A program made the translations under genes and the position numbers. The notes under the pieces are model-generated. The model made no database searches and was not told the DNA's origin. It saw only the letters and a program-made list of their open reading frames with translations. Below are positions 36,362 through 43,818 of a stretch of 64,000 nt of DNA, piece by piece (position 1 is the first letter of the stretch; the number at the start of each line of letters is the position of its first letter). The DNA is from Lachnospiraceae bacterium (GTDB lineage: Bacteria > Bacillota_A > Clostridia > Lachnospirales > Lachnospiraceae): assembly GCA_017430765.1 (NCBI GenBank), contig JAFRMI010000003.1, positions 10,643-74,642 of the forward strand, in the 5' to 3' direction.

Positions 36362-37417
36362 TTATCTGAGCTGCATCGCGAGCCGGTCCGGATTGGGGGA
36401 GTAGGAGAGAGCTGTCTCCTTCGTGATCCTTCCGGAGCGGAAGAGGTTCAGGAGAGACGTATTCATCGTGACCGCCTGCGGGCCGGAAGTCTGAATGACA
36501 CCGTCGATCTGGTGGAGCTTGTTCTCCCGGATCATGTTGCGGATCGCTGTGTTGACCATCATAATCTCGAAGGCCGCCGCGACGGAGCCGTCGACGGTGG
36601 GGACCAGCTGCTGGGAGACGACCGCCTCGAGCACGCTGGAGAGCTGGACGGCGATCTGGTGCTGCTGCTCCGCCGGGAAGACGTCGATGATGCGGTTGAT
36701 GGTGTTCGACGCACCGATCGTGTGAAGGGTGGAGAACAGGAGATGGCCGGTCTCGGCGGCGGTCATGGCGACAGAGATGGTCTCAAAGTCGCGCATCTCG
36801 CCGAGGAGGATGACGTCCGGGCTCTGCCGGAGAGCCGCGCGGAGGGCAGTCACATAGCTTTCCGTGTCGACGTCGATCTCACGCTGGGAGACAATGCTCT
36901 TCTGATGCCGATGGAGATATTCAATGGGGTCTTCAAGCGTGATGATGTGGGAGTTCCGCGTCCGGTTGATGTGATCGATGACGCAGGAGAGCGTCGTCGA
37001 TTTTCCGGATCCGGCGGAGCCGGTCACAAGAACCATTCCTTTTGCCAGATCCCCGAAGCGGATAATGGCGTCCGGGATGCCGAGAGCTGCCGGATCGGGC
37101 ATGGCGAAGGAGATGATCCGGATCACCGCGGAAAGCGAGCCGCGCTGCTTAAAGGCGCTGACACGGAAACGCGAGAGACCGGGAATCGCGAAGGAGAAGT
37201 CATCGTCGCCTTTAGAGGCGACTTTTGCGCTGTCGCGTCCTCCCGCGAGCGCGTAGACTTCTTTTATGAGCCGCTCCGTGTCGGCAGGCAGGAGTCTCTC
37301 CGACGACTCCATGTAGATGGAACCGTGCTTTCGGAACGAAAGACCGAGCCCCGCGACGATAAATACGTCGGAGGCGCCTTCGGATACGGCCTGCTGCAGG
37401 ATATCGGTGATTGTCAT
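36362..37417 (-). CDS. pilT: PilT-type retraction ATPase
   Basis: 351-residue hexameric ATPase of type IV pili. Walker A TGSAGSGKSTTL, Asp box HIITLEDPIEYLH, Walker B DVILLGEMRD, His box AAETGHLLFSTLHT, and the PilT-specific AIRNMIRENK (consensus AIRNLIRE). Three ATGs in a row (37429, 37423, 37417); GGAG sits six bases before the last, which I prefer. Last gene of an operon with a PilC-like platform protein and four small membrane-anchored proteins; no PilB extension ATPase is present. Confidence 0.9.
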   Translation of the reverse strand: MTITDILQQAVSEGASDVFIVAGLGLSFRKHGSIYMESSERLLPADTERLIKEVYALAGGRDSAKVASKGDDDFSFAIPGLSRFRVSAFKQRGSLSAVIRIISFAMPDPAALGIPDAIIRFGDLAKGMVLVTGSAGSGKSTTLSCVIDHINRTRNSHIITLEDPIEYLHRHQKSIVSQREIDVDTESYVTALRAALRQSPDVILLGEMRDFETISVAMTAAETGHLLFSTLHTIGASNTINRIIDVFPAEQQHQIAVQLSSVLEAVVSQQLVPTVDGSVAAAFEIMMVNTAIRNMIRENKLHQIDGVIQTSGPQAVTMNTSLLNLFRSGRITKETALSYSPNPDRLAMQLR

Positions 37418-37493
37418 ATGCATCTCCATTCCGCCGTGTTTTTTGACCGCGGCACATAGTATATCTCAGTAAGGGACAGCTCCTCTGTTCAGC

Positions 37494-37913
37494 TTACCAG
37501 CCCAGCCGTCCGTCCGTCATGAGGTTCAGCGTATTCTCCACTTCCCTGCCCACGTTGGACATCACCTGCCACCGGGTGATGATATAGCGGGGCGCTTCCG
37601 CTGTTCCCGCAAGGCGCGCCTCGACATCCAGCTCGTCGCTGTCGTCGATGGAGACGGTGAATGCAAGTGTCTCCAGTGCGCCGTCCGGATTCATCACGGC
37701 CTCGTCGGTATATTCGTGGATGGTCAGCTCCGCCATATCCGAAGCCGCCTGATAGGCCAGATTCTTCTCAGCGCGGATCTGCGCGGCCGTCAGATCGTTC
37801 CTGGCCTCGGCGATGGAAATCGCCGCGAAGGTCAGAAGACACAGGATCAGAAAGACCACGAGAAGAAGAGAAAGCCCGAAGGTATGGGGGCGGATCTCAT
37901 TTTTTTGTTTCAC
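37494..37913 (-). CDS. Small membrane-anchored pilus-operon protein
   Basis: 139 residues: 13-residue basic head, one helix (about 14-36, GLSLLLVVFLILCLLTFAA), then an extracytoplasmic tail. The layout matches pseudopilins, but no prepilin cleavage motif with Glu at +5 is visible. In the region between pilC and pilT, so likely a structural or assembly part. Family not recognised. Confidence 0.7.
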   Translation of the reverse strand: MKQKNEIRPHTFGLSLLLVVFLILCLLTFAAISIAEARNDLTAAQIRAEKNLAYQAASDMAELTIHEYTDEAVMNPDGALETLAFTVSIDDSDELDVEARLAGTAEAPRYIITRWQVMSNVGREVENTLNLMTDGRLGW

Positions 37914-38034
37914 GTCCGAAACCTCACTTTGTAAAAATCGCTTATGTCATGTCTTCCGCGGGTGGATCTTATTTTCCATAACAGGAGAAAAACCACCCGG
38001 CGAAACGGCACCATGTCCGTCTTTTACGCGGATT

Positions 38035-38490
38035 TCAGGGATTCTGTACCGCTGTCAGATAATGCGAGAACGGGATGGATGTGACCGGTTCCCCTTCCGC
38101 ATCGGAATTGGCGTAGTAGGAGACCGTTCCCTCCAGGACGGACTCAAAGTCTATTACGTCAGCACAGATCAGGTGCTCCCCGCCATGCGCGGGGATCCGG
38201 ATGTTCATCCGGACCGTCACGGCCTCCATCTCTGCGTCCGGGTAAAGCGCGGTGATCTTCTCCCGCACTTCCTCCGCGGTGTCGCAGCTGCGGATGACTT
38301 CCACGACGGAGGCGGTCTCACCGGACGCTGTTCCAAGCAGCGTCGCCTCCGCGCTCATGTTGTGGGCCCGCACGAAAACGGAGATGGCGGCGGCAGCGGC
38401 GACCGCAAACAGGGTGATCGCAAGGATCAGTTCCATAAGAAAGAGGAACGAGGAGGAGATTCTGTTTCTCGCGGGTTTTCCTTCGCGCAT
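38035..38490 (-). CDS. Pseudopilin-like protein
   Basis: 151 residues. The N-terminus RISSSFLFLMELILAITLFAVA looks like a degenerate type IV prepilin head: a hydrophobic helix with one Glu, which would be at +5 if cleavage follows SSSF. The rest is an outside domain of about 110 residues. The gene starts 1 base after the preceding one ends, showing tight coupling. Probably a minor pseudopilin. Confidence 0.7.
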   Translation of the reverse strand: MREGKPARNRISSSFLFLMELILAITLFAVAAAAAISVFVRAHNMSAEATLLGTASGETASVVEVIRSCDTAEEVREKITALYPDAEMEAVTVRMNIRIPAHGGEHLICADVIDFESVLEGTVSYYANSDAEGEPVTSIPFSHYLTAVQNP

Positions 38491-38491
38491 A

Positions 38492-38980
38492 TCAGGCCTC
38501 CTTTCCGCTTCTTACGGCGATGAGACCGGAGACGGACGTCCGGTCCTCCCCGGTGCAGGTCAGCCGGATGAGCCCGTCCCCGAGATCCTCCGCGGAGAAG
38601 GCGGCAAGGGGCAGGATCTCCGTCCCGGTTTCCGGCAGCACCTCCGCGTTCCGTCTCATGAAGAGCTCCCGGAGGGAACCGTCATAGAGATAGATGTATG
38701 TGACATAGTCCGCATGATCGGGATCACTGATGGCCAGGACCTCTTCCCCGTTAAAGGTTTCCGTCCCGATGGTTCCTCCCGCGTCGTTTCTCCGGATCTT
38801 CTCCGAAATATACGCGTACGATGTGCGGGCGGAGTAGTTTCGCGCTGCCTCATCGACGCCGTGCTTATAGATTCTGGCCGAGAAAAGGATTACCGTGATC
38901 GCTGCCAGAGCGAAGATGCAGAACAGAATGACCGGGAACAGGATTTCAATATGATGCTTTGTGGTTTTATGATTCGGCAT
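38492..38980 (-). CDS. DUF4860-like pilus-operon protein
   Basis: 162 residues with one N-terminal helix (EILFPVILFCIFALAAITVILF) and an outside domain containing ARTSYAYISEKIRRND and VTYIYLYDGSLRELF. I place it with DUF4860 from memory, without certainty. ATG at 38980 is preferred since GGAAG lies five bases upstream; another in-frame ATG is at 38992. Overlaps the end of the preceding gene. Confidence 0.65.
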   Translation of the reverse strand: MPNHKTTKHHIEILFPVILFCIFALAAITVILFSARIYKHGVDEAARNYSARTSYAYISEKIRRNDAGGTIGTETFNGEEVLAISDPDHADYVTYIYLYDGSLRELFMRRNAEVLPETGTEILPLAAFSAEDLGDGLIRLTCTGEDRTSVSGLIAVRSGKEA

Positions 38981-39335
38981 CGTCTTCCGCATCCTCCTCC
39001 CCGTCCGTGAGATCGCGCTCGATCACGGTAAACTCCGGCCGCAGGTTGTCCCCTCTTATGTGGTAGTCGACATAAAACAGGTCCTCACTGTAGCGCAGGC
39101 CGTAATGCTGCGTGAGATAGTAGACATCCTCCGGATAGTGGCCCTCCTGTGCATAGCACTCCGTGATATCGCGCGTGAGGGCGCTTACAAGAGACTCCTT
39201 CTGCCGTTTCCGGGTTCCGTCTCCGACACTTCCCACCGCCGTGAGAAACAGGACGATGAGACAGGCGAAAAGAGCGAGGGGAAGGAGAAGCCCCGCTTTT
39301 CTGTTCTTCTTTTTATTACTTCGAAATGCTGCCAA
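38967..39335 (-). CDS. Small membrane-anchored pilus-operon protein
   Basis: 122 residues: basic head (MAAFRSNKKKNRK), one helix (about 15-35) and a tail with YAQEGHYPEDVYYLTQHYGL, similar in pattern to minor pilins whose post-helix segment reads YPxDxxxL. Acidic C-terminus. Overlaps the next gene by 14 bases. Confidence 0.7.
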   Translation of the reverse strand: MAAFRSNKKKNRKAGLLLPLALFACLIVLFLTAVGSVGDGTRKRQKESLVSALTRDITECYAQEGHYPEDVYYLTQHYGLRYSEDLFYVDYHIRGDNLRPEFTVIERDLTDGEEDAEDDAES

Positions 39336-39422
39336 GGAAACGCTTCCTCCGTGTTCTGCAACGGCCCGGCTAAAAGAAGTGCTGAACCGTTCGGGTTAGT
39401 TTAAATTGAGCGGCATCCGGAA

Positions 39423-40490
39423 TCACATGGAACTCATGAGCCCGAGAAGCGGGAACATGACGGAGAGCATGATGACACCGATGGCGGCGGACATCAGGAT
39501 CACGAGAAGCGGCTCCATCGTCGCGAGCCGGTTATTGATCTTCGTATCAATTTCATCCTGATACATATCCGCGATCTCCCCCATCACGCGGTCCAGCGTG
39601 CCGGTTTTCTGGCCGATGGAGAGCATCCGGCTGTAGATGCCGGAGAAAATGCCGCGTTCGGAGAGAGCCGCCGCGAACCCTTTTCCCTCCATCATCTCAC
39701 TCCTGCACGCTTCAAGCTCTTTCGTGAAATCCGGGTCTTCGCTCAGCCCGGAAGCCATCTCCATACCCTCATCGGGAGTGAGACCGGCAGCGAGCGCCAT
39801 GGACATGGCATCCGCAAAGCGGCAGGCGGAGACTGTGCGGCGGGATTTCCGGGCTGACGGGAACCGCTGCGTGAAATTCCGCATCGCAGATTGTCCCGCA
39901 TCCGTCCGGAAGAGGATGAAGATGAGAATGAGGACCACAAGGATGAGCAGGATAAAGATCACCGCGTAGGCGCGGATCGCGTTGCCGATCCCCAAAAGTA
40001 CAGCCGGAAGGCCGGTCATCTCGGCGCCGAGGCTCACAAACACCTCGTTGAAGACCGGCATGACCTTTACGAGGAGCAGAATGATCACCAGCAGCATCAT
40101 CCCGGTCAGGATCATCGGGTAGAGAACCGCGTTCCGTGTGCTTTTGCGTATGGAATCCTCCCTGTCATAGTGCTTTTCCAGGGCATCCATGACGGAATCC
40201 AGGTTGCCGGTGCGCTCCCCGATCTCCGTCATCTGCACAAAATACGGCGGAAAAGCGCCGCTTGCGGCCAGCGCGGGAGACAGATACCCTCCGGTCATCA
40301 TTTCGTCGAGAATTGTCCCGAGAATCTGCTGATCCCGGGAGGACTCCGCATCCTCTTTCATGATGGAGATACCCTCCATTGCGGAGATGCCGGCGTGCAG
40401 CACAAGCGACATCTGTTCCGCGAATGCGGAGAGCTCCGCGTTGGTGAGGGTGCCGTTTCCTTTGTTTTGAGCCTGCTCTGTCGTGGACAT
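39423..40490 (-). CDS. pilC: PilC/GspF-type platform protein
   Basis: 355 residues with two T2SSF domains: FAEQMSLVLHAGISAMEGISIM at about 22-43 and CRFADAMSMALAAGLTPDEGM at about 221-241, each followed by hydrophobic helices. Motif ERTGNLDSVM and QKTGTLDRVM mark both repeats. First gene of the pilus-like operon, which then reads four small anchored proteins and PilT. Confidence 0.9.
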   Translation of the reverse strand: MSTTEQAQNKGNGTLTNAELSAFAEQMSLVLHAGISAMEGISIMKEDAESSRDQQILGTILDEMMTGGYLSPALAASGAFPPYFVQMTEIGERTGNLDSVMDALEKHYDREDSIRKSTRNAVLYPMILTGMMLLVIILLLVKVMPVFNEVFVSLGAEMTGLPAVLLGIGNAIRAYAVIFILLILVVLILIFILFRTDAGQSAMRNFTQRFPSARKSRRTVSACRFADAMSMALAAGLTPDEGMEMASGLSEDPDFTKELEACRSEMMEGKGFAAALSERGIFSGIYSRMLSIGQKTGTLDRVMGEIADMYQDEIDTKINNRLATMEPLLVILMSAAIGVIMLSVMFPLLGLMSSM

Positions 40491-40601
40491 AAAACGTGAT
40501 TCCTTTCAGGAGTGATAGGAGATTTCAAGTTTTCTTATAACCAGTCTCTCCGGCTCCCGTTCGCAAGCCTGCAGACGGGAGCAGAGGGATGTTCACACGG
40601 T

Positions 40602-41477
40602 TTAATATATACATACGGGGGTATAGCGGGACGATCTGTTCAGATATGACCGGATCCGGTCCGGCTTATTGCATGCCCCAAGTGTCGGGTCGACAACTGA
40701 CCAGGTGCCGGCAGTCACATCGAACGCACCCCCTACGGTTCCGGACTCATCGGTTTGAACGCTGACCCACGCGTGATACATCTCGCCAAGATACCCGGTC
40801 TCCATGCGGGCCGGGATACCGACGCTCCGCAGCATGGCTGTCATGAGTGCCGCGTAATCCGGCGCGACGCCCGTCCCTGCACTGAGAGTGCCGTTCGGGG
40901 ACGGCACATAATCCACCGGGGCGTTCGCCGCAAGCTCCGTGTCGTATGACACATGGCTTATGACATAATCGAAGACAGCCTGCGTCATGGCGAGCTGTGA
41001 GGTCATCCCCTCCGTGACTTCCCGCGCGGTCTCTGTGACCGCATCCCCGTCCTTATAGAAGATGACGCAGTTTCCTCTTAAAAATGGAGCCGCTGCATCC
41101 GCAGCCTCCACATCCAGTCTCCGGGAGAGCAGATAGGCGAAGCGGCTGCTTCCGGGGACCTGTTCGAGAAGGTCGATCCGGTAACTGCCGTTTCCGCCTG
41201 TGAGCGGAACCGTGTAGGTGGAGCCGTCATCTTCGGCAGATGCATTCCCCAGAGGATAGGACGCGCGGCTGCCGTCCGGGGAGAGGACTTCCACGCGGAA
41301 GCGGTCCGCGTCCTTCGGGATGTTAACGGTAATAAAACCGTCCGCGGCCGTCTCACAGGCAACCGCTGCGGGAAGGGAATCCGTGACAGCGGCACGCACC
41401 GGAAGACAAAACGCGGTGAACAGGAGGAGGACCGACAGGATCAGCTGTGTATTTTTTTCTCTGAATCGCTTTTTCAT
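40602..41477 (-). CDS. Secreted transglutaminase-fold protein, catalytic Cys missing
   Basis: 291 residues with signal peptide (about 1-29, QLILSVLLLFTAFCLPVRAA). The C-terminal half is a transglutaminase-like fold: TQAVFDYVISHVSYD, AGTGVAPDYAALMTAMLRSVGIPAR, YHAWVSV and WSVVDPTL. In active members the second segment reads GVCxxYA; here the codon is GCG (Ala), so the nucleophile is absent while His and Asp remain. Start at 41477 has a weak site; the frame is open upstream. Upstream of pilC on the same strand, perhaps a cell-wall-binding part. Confidence 0.8.
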   Translation of the reverse strand: MKKRFREKNTQLILSVLLLFTAFCLPVRAAVTDSLPAAVACETAADGFITVNIPKDADRFRVEVLSPDGSRASYPLGNASAEDDGSTYTVPLTGGNGSYRIDLLEQVPGSSRFAYLLSRRLDVEAADAAAPFLRGNCVIFYKDGDAVTETAREVTEGMTSQLAMTQAVFDYVISHVSYDTELAANAPVDYVPSPNGTLSAGTGVAPDYAALMTAMLRSVGIPARMETGYLGEMYHAWVSVQTDESGTVGGAFDVTAGTWSVVDPTLGACNKPDRIRSYLNRSSRYTPVCIY

Positions 41478-41692
41478 ACTGCAAAGTATATCATATTCGA
41501 GAAAGTTTTCGAATAGAAATGCATTTTTGTTGCTCTTTTTTTCAGAATCAGTTATGATACAAGATAGTAGTAACATGGGATTGGTTTTTGCTTTTTTAAA
41601 CGTTTTATGCGTGACTGCGGCATAGGGGGCTGCCATAAGCGGCAGCGTGCGCGCGTGTCCCGTCATTAAAATTTCCTCTTTAAGGGGTATGT

Positions 41693-43351
41693 ATGGCAGA
41701 AGTAAGAAAAACAATAATGGTTAAGACCTTCCCGCGCCTTGTGATCAGCGATGGGAAAACGACGGTGACGGAGAACGATATCCGGTCGGATATGGTCATC
41801 CGTCTCTTTGCCTATCTGATCTGCAGCCACAAGAAGGTGTGCGGAGCAGAGGAACTGGCGGCTGCTCTGTGGCCGGGGGACGAGAGTGTCAATCCGGCAG
41901 GGGCTCTTAAGAACCTCGCCTACCGCCTCCGGCAGATCATGAAGAAATATTTCCCGCAGACCGATTTCATCCGCACGGGCCGCGGCGGATACTCATGGAA
42001 TCCGGACCTGCCGATCTGTCTTGACGCCGATACACTTGTGTCAGAGATCCGCAAAGCTGAGAAGACGGAGGAGCTGGACGGGAAGATCCGGCATTACAGT
42101 GCCGCATTTTCCGTATATAAGGGGCGGTTCCTGGAGAGCATCGCGGAGGACGCGTGGGTTGTCCCGAAGCTCGCATCCTATGAGAATCTGTTCCGCGAGA
42201 CGGCGAGCAATTACACGGAGCTTCTCGGGATGACCGGGGACTATATCGAGATGGAGGACGTTGCCCGCACGGCGATCGGGATTGATCCGCTCGAGGAGAA
42301 GTTTCATATGGCGCTCATCCGGGCTTTGGTGGCGGAGGAACGTCACAGTGACGCCGAGGAACATTACCGGGTGGCGGCAAAACTGCTGTATGACAACCTG
42401 GGGATCGGCCCTTCGGAGGAGATGAAGCGGCTCTTTGACGCGGTGATGGAGCAGGAACACCGCCAGGAGACGGACCTTACGGTGATCCAGGAGGAACTGC
42501 ATGAGGCGGAGACGCCGCACGGCGCATTTTACTGCGAGTACGGCGTGTTCAAGAAGATCTATGAACTGGAGGCCCGGCGCACGGCCCGTATGGGCATGAC
42601 GATCTTCCTGTCCCTCATCACGATGCACGCGGCGGGAGAGGCGAATGAGATGTCCGGGAAGGGGCGCGACGTACTGGACCGCGGGATGGCGCAGATGCTG
42701 GAGGTCATGATTGACTCTCTGCGTACCGGCGACGTCTGCACGAGATACAGCGCCAACCAGTACCTGATCATGCTGCCGGCCTGCCCGTATGAGAACGCCC
42801 GGGCAGTGACGGAGAGAATCCTGAAGAATTACGAGCATGTGAAGAGGCGGGCGAAAGTCGAAATCGGATACACCCTCAAGGAAATGGAGCCGGCCATGGA
42901 GGGCATGCACGGCAATCCGGTCTGCATCCCGTCTACCCTGCGCGTTTTGATCGACGTGCTGGACGCGGAAAACGGGCACTTTTCGGGCAGAATCACCGGC
43001 ATCGCCGTCGAGCGGGATCAAACCTTCCGCGGGACGCAGGAGTTTCTGCGCGTGACAGATACGCTTCTTAATAAAATTGGAAGGCCGCAGCCGGGAAGGC
43101 TTCCGCGCCACTTTACGGGCGGCGAGAAATATGTTTCCTACAAAGCAAAACCGGAACTATTCCGGCCGGCCGAGGAGATTATGGAAAAGAAAGGCAATGC
43201 CGCGACATACGATCTCGAGTTCCGGTCCAGATCCTACAGTACATGGCAGGGATTCCTCTATGAGGAAGGCGGAAAGGAACCGGCATATTTTTCCAGCGAA
43301 CTGGAACTGCTGAATCTGATGCTCGGCAGCCAGGAGAGAGGGGAGGTGTAA
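41693..43351 (+). CDS. BTAD transcriptional regulator with degenerate GGDEF-like domain
   Basis: 552 residues. N-terminal winged helix of OmpR type (about 20-110: EELAAALWPGDESVNPAGALKNLAYRLRQ), then a bacterial transcriptional activation domain (about 115-265, with DVARTAIGIDPLEEKFHMAL). From about 280 a GGDEF-like fold follows, but the signature is replaced by RYSANQYLIML, so cyclase activity is unlikely. The last 45 residues carry STWQGFLYEEGG...FSSELELLNLML, shared with the next small gene. Start preceded by AAGGGG. Likely controls the surface protein downstream. Confidence 0.82.
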   Translation: MAEVRKTIMVKTFPRLVISDGKTTVTENDIRSDMVIRLFAYLICSHKKVCGAEELAAALWPGDESVNPAGALKNLAYRLRQIMKKYFPQTDFIRTGRGGYSWNPDLPICLDADTLVSEIRKAEKTEELDGKIRHYSAAFSVYKGRFLESIAEDAWVVPKLASYENLFRETASNYTELLGMTGDYIEMEDVARTAIGIDPLEEKFHMALIRALVAEERHSDAEEHYRVAAKLLYDNLGIGPSEEMKRLFDAVMEQEHRQETDLTVIQEELHEAETPHGAFYCEYGVFKKIYELEARRTARMGMTIFLSLITMHAAGEANEMSGKGRDVLDRGMAQMLEVMIDSLRTGDVCTRYSANQYLIMLPACPYENARAVTERILKNYEHVKRRAKVEIGYTLKEMEPAMEGMHGNPVCIPSTLRVLIDVLDAENGHFSGRITGIAVERDQTFRGTQEFLRVTDTLLNKIGRPQPGRLPRHFTGGEKYVSYKAKPELFRPAEEIMEKKGNAATYDLEFRSRSYSTWQGFLYEEGGKEPAYFSSELELLNLMLGSQERGEV

Positions 43352-43357
43352 GAGCTT

Positions 43358-43558
43358 ATGAAGAAAGCGTCATTTGTTGTTGACATCCTGGATACGAGGA
43401 ATCATACGTGGCAGGGAAAGCTGTACTGGGTGAATGAGAACAAGACCCGGACGTTCCGCAGCGCGCTGGAACTGATGCAGCTCATAAGCTCTGCCGTTGA
43501 GCCGGATGAGATTGCCGATATGGAAGAAGAGGAAGATCTGGCGGTGCAGTCCCTGTAG
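43358..43558 (+). CDS. WQG-module small protein
   Basis: 66 residues: SFVVDILDTRNHTWQGKLYW then RTFRSALELMQLISSA and an acidic tail. The same pattern, TWQGxLY...FxSxLELxxL, ends the regulator just upstream, 6 bases away. Small free-standing copies are familiar to me from Lachnospiraceae surface-protein loci, without known function. GGGAGG site upstream. May bind or titrate the regulator (inference). Confidence 0.75.
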   Translation: MKKASFVVDILDTRNHTWQGKLYWVNENKTRTFRSALELMQLISSAVEPDEIADMEEEEDLAVQSL

Positions 43559-43818
43559 GGAAAGACGTCTGCCGTGCATGAAGCGGGCGGAGCAAATTTC
43601 TTAAATTTTACTGTCAGGACTTACAATAGACACACAGATGTGTTACTCTGTTTAATCGGATAGTTTTTGTACCATATTTTTTACAAAGACAATGAGTATA
43701 TAAGGGGTTTTATCTACGAGGACACTTCCTGTGGCCGGAAAGAGCTTACGGAAGAGCGCGGGCACCTGGGAGCGGAATCGGACAATCATCAGAAATGCGG
43801 AGGGGCAGAACGGGGATT

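Noticed and set aside
42500..43100. Active GGDEF cyclase domain in the regulator
   Set aside because: The signature is replaced by RYSANQYLIML, lacking the Gly-Gly-Asp/Glu-Glu-Phe active site.
43795..43818. Earlier in-frame ATG of the surface protein
   Set aside because: The extra eight residues (MRRGRTGI) would precede the signal peptide; the ATG at 43819 gives a normal one.
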